Assembly (NCBI GenBank): GCA_001600635.1
Contig: BCKL01000031.1
Location: forward strand, 218,685 to 282,684
From: Leucosporidium creatinivorum
Lineage: Eukaryota > Basidiomycota > Microbotryomycetes > Leucosporidiales > Leucosporidiaceae
Length of the DNA stretch: 64,000 bases
Direction of reading: 5' to 3'
Position numbers and translations under genes: made by a program. Below, one piece after another: positions 58,745 to 64,000 of this stretch. How positions within the stretch are numbered: the stretch's first letter is position 1; each line of letters begins with the position of its first letter. The notes beneath the pieces are model-generated. The model had not been told where the DNA came from and ran no database searches. It worked only from the letters and a program-made list of their open reading frames with translations.

Positions 58745-61700
58745 GGTGGAGCTGGAGCAGTAGTAGTAGCAGAGTAGATTTCTCTAGCGTGGATTCCCAG
58801 ACTCAGATGTATCAAGGCCAGACTTCCGGGGCACGAAGCGAAGTGGACGGAGCGCGAGGCGGCCGACGCGAGACTTGAGCCGAGCGCCGAGCGCCGAGCG
58901 CCGAGCGTCAAGCTCCAAGAGTCGAGAGATGAGCAATCTCAGCTGCTCTGTACTCTGCAGGGCCATAGGGTGATTTGGAAGCTGAGCATCACCGCCGGAG
59001 CCTTATAATGACCTCACAACCTGTAGCTGGGATCCCAAGCTTGCTGGACCAAGCAAGCTTGACGTGACCCCGTGAGTTAGCTTGGTCTTCATTGTGTAGC
59101 TTCCTAAAACGTGAACTGACCCACTCACCCTTCCCCACAGCATGAAGATGTCCATCGGCAGCACCAACTTGCGCGCAGCAGCGGTTGCCTCACCCCGCTC
59201 ACCGGCAGCACAGCGCCCGGCCTTTTCTCGGCGGCGGCTCACAACAAGGACGAGCACGACGGGTCCTTCTTCGATGATGATGCCTACTTCACCCCCCCAG
59301 AGGAACAACTCCAGTCAGCTCAACAGCACACTCTGGAAGCAAGGTGTTGACAGTGCCAACACCAACTTTGAGCCATCTTCAACGGAGTCTATCATCTATG
59401 GTGCCGACTGGGTTGCTGGTGAGCTTATCTCTCCTGTCCCTCTGTGGTGGGTCGGGCATTGTGTCTTCACACGGCCTTCACCAACCTTTGCCTACAATGC
59501 CCTCACCGGCGAGCCGGAGGAGGAGGATCTCACACCACCTATCAAGTACACCGCTAACGAGGGAAGACCTCAAACGGGCAATCCGACGGCTCTCAACTTC
59601 ATTTCCACTTGGCATATGCTACAGTACAGCAAAGAGTGTTGCCTTGGTTCTGCACAAAAGAGCAATCTCATCTCCGTTCAACAACGCTTTTGTTGTTCAA
59701 TTTGATGCACTACATCTCTTGCAATTGCTCTTCGAAGAGAGGGGGGATCATCTGGCCCTCGACGGTCCGTTCGCCTCAGTGACGTTCTCTGCCAAACGAG
59801 GTGCCTCACAGGCCGTTCCTCTTTCGCCTGACGGCCGCCGAGCACCTTCGAGCGAGCTTACTGTTGGTACAAGAGCAGCAGAGGGCTGCTATTTAAAACA
59901 GNGATGTNAAAAAAGATTCAAAGAAGAGCCTGGTACTTACCCGAGGTCATTTGGTCCGCTACACCGCCCGCGAGCCTCGTTCTCGGCGTAAGTCACTATC
60001 CGGCTTGTTGCTCTCTTCACAAGTACACAATCACCTTCTGCGTGGCAATAGGTGTAGTGAGGCATTGCAAGAAAGTGTGTGCCCAGTCTCGTGAGGTGCC
60101 AATGATTTGGTGAGGAGGGAAGACGTAGCAAAGAGCGACGACAGCAACAGCTCGGCGCTTGCAAGAGCTTTGAGCAAGCTGCATTGCACTGCCGGGTCTC
60201 TGCTTGCTAAGCGTAGTACATGACACCGTGTTCCAGAGGATGGGCTGAAGGATGTAGTTCAATCCACTTACTATCAAGCTGCAGCAGCTCTTGCAAGCGA
60301 GAGTGGTCCGCTGAGGGAAATTGTCAATTGTACGGGTCGTCGGATTACAGCCTTGCCTAGCAACATGACCAACCCCACTCCTGCACTCATTCCCTTGCCT
60401 GTCGTTACCCCCAACGCCGACTTGCTCATCGCCAAGTTGAACACGGAGGTCAACGTCTCCGAGCAGAGCACCTACGCTCATGCTACGCCCATTGACGCCA
60501 TGGAAGTCACTCCTACCCTTGCTCCGACTTCGACTACCTTCGCTGCCGCTTCACTCATTGCCAACTCGACTGCCNAGCTCATTGCCAAGATGCCCAACAC
60601 CACCAAAGCACCACTCCACACCTCCGCTTTGTAAGGTCATCACGTCACTCACTTTTTCAACACCACCGTCATTGGCTCGCCTAACTTGGTNCCTGAAGGA
60701 TGGCTAACGCCATTGCCAAGTTCCACTCTTTCGTTCAGCCTCACGTCACCCACTCTAACCACGCCCCTGATCCCTTCNGAGCTCGCACCCCCGACGAACC
60801 TTCTCCTTCCTGTCGCCCTGCCATCCTCGAGTACTTGCCCGCTGTCTCCTCGCGCCTTGCTTTGTGTTCTTCGCCTTCGCCGAACCGCTTTCCCTCAGCT
60901 CAATCGCCTTCAGCTCCCACCCTTTGCAGCAAGCTCTACAAGGGAAAGAAACGCCACAAGGACCCCGATCCGCTACAGCGACTTTCACGGAGACAACACG
61001 GGGTGGGAATCAAGGAAGGAACAATCGCCGAGCATGGCGTTGGCATACCCTTTTCCTACTGGGATGGAGGCATTGGTGGAGGCCGAGCTGAGGAACAGGG
61101 AGTCTAGGAGATTGAGCAAATGAGGAACAAGGGGAGTGGAGGCGGAGGCAAGGAAGGGGTAGGGAGCGGCTCGGGGAGGAGGGAGATTGAGGAGGGTCGG
61201 CGCTGAGGAAGGATAAAACGGGGAGTGAGGGAGGTCTTAGAGAAACTAGAGAAAAAGGAGGGCAGATAAAAAGGGTGGAGACGCGTAGCCGAGGGATGTA
61301 GGAAGGTAGAGGGTTTTTTGGGGCGGGAGTTTGAGGGTTGTCGTAGAATCCTCTTATAGGCGGCTTCTCTCTTTCTCTCTTGTTCTTCACGACCCTGCAA
61401 GCTCTTGAGTTTACCCATATTCTTGTGCTTTTAATCCTCCCGCAAGCTCTTAGTTGTCAGCTCATTTCCCGCCTCTCCTCACTTTGCCAAAACCTCCCCT
61501 TCCGCTCTCTCATCTCCCACTCCTCTCAACTTTGCTCCTACTCCTGCCTCCTGTCCCCGTGTTAAAAAGTCAACGAGGTTCCTCTACCTCCTCTACCTTC
61601 CTGTTCCCTTGCTTTCGCTCTACCTGTCTNCCTTCACCTGCTCCCCTTCTTCACCAAACCTCGCCTCTTCTGGGCCTCCCCCGATGTTCGCCCCACTCCT

Positions 61701-62529
61701 TCTCTAGTCTCACTCTCTCCTAGTTTAGCACTCTCAATAGTTTCCTCTCAATTAGCTCTTCCTCTCTAGTACTACTCTCTCCCTCACTTACAACCCCTCG
61801 TTGCGCTAGCAAGCCGAACGGCAACAAATCATTGCCAAACCGGTGAATCCCTTAGTGTTGCAACTACGCCATCCGAGCAGTAGCTACCTCGCTACAGCTC
61901 AGCAACCTCCCTCATCCTCCTACGACTCGGACTCCCTTTGCTCGCTTCGCGAATCGCCTTCCTCGCTTCGCCTTCCTCCTCTTCCTCCTTCACATTGACT
62001 TTCCTCTTTATCATCATCATCCTATCGTCAGGACAACTCTTCCCCTGCTCAGGCATCGAGCGCCGACCGGCTGGACCGTTCAGCGCGCTTCAGGGAGTCG
62101 GCAGTGGCCGACTCCCCTCGGATGGGCTAGTCTCAAGGGAGGCAGCCCCATGGCTGGTGTGGTGGATGGGTATGCATGGCATGGATGGTGGTATTGGGTT
62201 TCCCCGCCTCCTACTCTCACTCAGCTCAAGACCCCTATCTCTGAGTGGGACTTAGGAGCGGCGGGCTACCTCTGCAGGAGCTGAGGAGGTCTCTCTCTAA
62301 CTTCATCTGAGAGAGTCTCCTGCAGGTGAGCATTTGTAGTCTCTCTTTCTGCTGCATTAGAACTTCATCTGAGAGAGTCTCCTGCAGCCTTAGCGACAGG
62401 TTAGGAGCCCTTAACGAGCTACAAGCGACTGCTGCGAGTCCCAGCCAATCAAAACCAGCGCAACTCGTTCCAGCTCTCGCTGCCGCTCCTTGCCTGCAAC
62501 TTGCTCGCTCGCTGCACCCTCTCATCCAG
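58745..62529. other. Gene-poor region
   Basis: About 3.8 kb with no gene I can support. Open frames at 59142-59990 and 60353-61123 are rich in Ser, Thr, Pro and Ala, contain N bases, lack recognisable domains and show no convincing splice pattern. A short tandem of the word CCGAGCG lies at about 58880-58907. From 61130 to 61400 the plus strand is purine-rich, then pyrimidine-rich to about 61800. It looks like decayed mobile-element or heterochromatic sequence. Confidence 0.5.
62299..62387. repeat. 27-nt direct repeat pair around a GT..AG spacer (locus 1)
   Basis: Identical 27-nt copies at 62299-62325 and 62361-62387 (begin AACTTCATCTG, end CTCCTGCAG) flank a 35-nt spacer that starts GTGAGC and ends TTAG. 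The 3' end of the unit is complementary to CTGCAGGAG just upstream (about 62274), so the first copy forms a hairpin arm. Confidence 0.85.
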
Positions 62530-63427
62530 ATGGCTTCAGACGACGCCTCCTGGGGTGGAGCCGGCTTCCAGCAGCCGACGGAGTGTCAGTTGAGATCGCC
62601 CTCGCCAACCGCGTCTCAGGAAGGTTGCGGAGGCTCTCCTCGTTGTCGCTCGCCTTTCGGAGAGCTCTCTCATCCTAGTGACTACTTGAGTACATTGTCC
62701 TGGCGTCCCTGGAGGTCCCCCTCCTCAATCAAGCCTCTCGACATCAAGTACCATCTCCAGGGACGAGCCAACTTCCCCGAGTGGGAGACGCAGGTCCGCA
62801 ACCTCATTGAGCTCGCGGCGCACGAACTCTTCGACGGCAAGAACAAACCTACTAACGGTACCAACGAGCACGAGGACTGGAGAGCCAAGCAGGTCTGGGC
62901 GGTCTGCCTCATCCTCAACTCGATCTTGACCACGGTCGCTCAAGTCGTTCCTTCGGGCAAGAAGACCATTGCCATCGTCTGGGCAGCGCTGCAGGAAGCC
63001 TAACACTTACACCCTCCTCGACGCACTGCACAAGCTCAAGGATCTGCACCCCCAAGGCACCCGACCCTCCTTCGCAAGACGCATTTGACAACTTCCGCAC
63101 CGAGTTCAACATCCTCAAGCAGTCCATCATCTTGCGCGGAGCCACCGTCGAGACCTTCTTCTCCTCCTTCCTCCTCAACGCCCTCAACGGAGCGGGATTT
63201 GACTCGACGAAGGAGCTCCTCCTCGACGAAGGAGCTCCTCCTCGACAAAGGAGCTCCTCCTCGCCCTCGGACGCGCTACGAGCGAAGTCGGCTTGCGTCA
63301 AGTCTCGGCTGCCTCCATCATCCCTTCCACCGACGCCATCTTCGAGTATGCTCGTCACAAGATCACGGCCAGCAACGAGTCGGCCAAGTTGGCGTACCAG
63401 GCCTCGAATGTTGAGACGGCCGACTAG
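62530..63427 (+). pseudogene. Decayed gag-like retroelement ORF
   Basis: From MASDDASWGG the frame reads LDIKYHLQGRANFPEWETQVRNL...DWRAKQVWAVCLILNSILTTVAQVV...IVWAALQ. This recalls the Gag N-terminal region of Ty1/copia-like elements (a W at the 'F-x-x-W' position, then a W-x-x-A/L helix and a 'W-x-x-L' end). It then breaks: a frame change with a stop near 63001, another near 63045-63055, and a third at a 19-bp triplication (63205-63261). After that the original frame resumes (ALGRATSEVGLRQVSAASIIP...) to a TAG at 63425-63427. No pol domain is seen in the window. The family assignment is tentative. Confidence 0.5.
63205..63261 (+). repeat. 19-bp tandem triplication in gag-like ORF
   Basis: Three copies of CGACGAAGGAGCTCCTCCT, period 19 (the third has one G-to-A change), starting at 63205, 63224 and 63243. 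With one copy the frame reads DSTKELLLALGRA; the two extra copies add 38 nt and shift the frame. Confidence 0.85.
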
Positions 63428-63748
63428 TACCTCATGATTGGCATCTACCACAAGTTCTACCACAAGTTCATCATCATCATCTACCTCATCGTCTACGTCA
63501 TCATGTACACCAGCAGTACGTCTCCCTTGAGTCCATCTCCCATCGGTTCGATCCTCTTTGGCGCGCCTTCAAGTGTCGGCCCTCTCTCCTCGACTTTGGC
63601 TCGTCACGCTTGGCCAGGTACTTGCTCAAGAGGGTTCACTCCCACTGGGTATCATCTAGGAGGAGTATGGTGTGATTTGGTGGAAGTGAGGGAGGCGAGT
63701 CTTGGGGGGTTAAGACCCGAGGCCGGGCGCTCACCTGGGTCTCTCTTC

Positions 63749-63834
63749 AGCTAGTCTGAAGCAGTCGACCTCAGGTGAGTTTGAGTAGTTGTAGTATGTC
63801 TGTAAGGAGCTAGTCTGAAGCAGTCGACCTCAGG
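63749..63834. repeat. 27-nt direct repeat pair around a GTGAG spacer (locus 2)
   Basis: Identical 27-nt copies at 63749-63775 and 63808-63834 (begin AGCTAGTCTGAAG, end GACCTCAGG), offset 59. The sequence after the first copy reads as GTGAGTTTGAGTAG. The 3' end pairs with CTCACCTGGGTC about 20-30 nt upstream, again forming a hairpin arm. The unit sequence is unrelated to locus 1. Confidence 0.85.
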
Positions 63835-64000
63835 CTTCCATAATTACAGTATCTGCACCCTTCCAGGCCTTAGCCACCCCTCCTCCTCCTCCTCTCCGCT
63901 TTGTTTACTCAGATAGGTGGTCTCAATGGGCGAAAGCTTGACATAGACTGAAACACNATAAACTAAACTAAACTAAGCCGTGAAGGTACGCCTTGTTAAC
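63835..64000. other. Window end, no gene
   Basis: AT-richer tail with a short tandem of ACTAA units near 63958-63976 and one N. No terminal repeat can be defined from this end alone. Confidence 0.4.

Noticed and set aside
59142-59990. Overlapping plus-strand frames of about 190-215 codons as a possible gene
   Set aside because: No domain, N bases present, Ser/Thr/Pro-rich composition and two competing frames; not supportable.
60353-61123. Possible Ser/Thr-rich surface protein or retroelement remnant
   Set aside because: Contains N bases, a stop in the middle and no alignable motif.
62100-63850. A complete LTR retrotransposon bounded by LTRs
   Set aside because: The flanks share layout but not sequence, no target-site duplication or polymerase domain is visible, so LTRs cannot be claimed.
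1-64000. tRNA genes, rRNA, CRISPR arrays
   Set aside because: I looked for T-arm words (GGTTCGA) with a matching acceptor stem, rRNA-like blocks and regular spaced repeats; the few GGTTCGA hits lie in coding or leader DNA with no cloverleaf.

Overview
The window is nuclear DNA of a basidiomycete fungus. Genes are split by many introns of about 50-90 nt with GTGAGT-type donors and a CTGAC/CTGAT branch site 15-30 nt before the acceptor. GC content is high, genes are dense, and the products are eukaryotic (ATG3, GCN2, complex I 75 kDa subunit, SEN15, a peroxisomal dysferlin-domain protein, MPDU1). The intron style and gene content suggest Pucciniomycotina, possibly a Microbotryomycetes red-yeast type; that placement is inference. 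Scattered N bases show a draft assembly. CDS entries give the outer limits; introns are described in the evidence.

Layout. 1-3.8 kb: 5' part of an MPDU1-like gene (-), diverging from an MFS transporter (+). 4.1-10.7 kb: a same-strand run of MYND gene A, two members of an unrecognised family (here 'fam2'), and broken MYND gene B. 11.2-14.2 kb: a SWIM-finger ATP-dependent DNA ligase (-). 14.7-17.4 kb: head-to-head MYND pair C/D. 17.8-22.0 kb: an unknown gene, then SEN15 (-) and ATG3 (+) back to back. 22.4-27.6 kb: third fam2 gene, then head-to-head MYND pair E/F. 28.5-36.8 kb: dysferlin-domain peroxin, Baeyer-Villiger monooxygenase, SV2/SVOP-like transporter. 36.9-47.6 kb: GCN2 and a KDM3-like JmjC protein (both -). 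48.1-50.8 kb: F-box-like protein and a DUF7923-like protein. 51.3-54.0 kb: head-to-head MYND pair G/H, inverted relative to the other two. 54.5-58.7 kb: mitochondrial bL36 and the complex I 75 kDa subunit. 58.7-64 kb: gene-poor, with a decayed gag-like ORF and unusual short repeats.

The main novelty is the interleaving of two expanded families with ordinary single-copy genes. Eight MYND-finger genes share a C-terminal phase-2 intron that splits the last zinc-binding cysteine from the rest. Six form three divergent pairs around about 450-490 bp of homologous intergenic DNA that includes a conserved 5'-UTR intron, so promoter and both genes were apparently copied as a unit. The three undamaged pair members are each 341 codons by my splicing. 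Most others carry frameshifts, a stop or a lost splice donor, while the single-copy genes read cleanly. fam2 genes sit next to MYND genes at two places. A second notable item is a 2-nt microexon in the JmjC gene that completes its HxD iron-binding motif.
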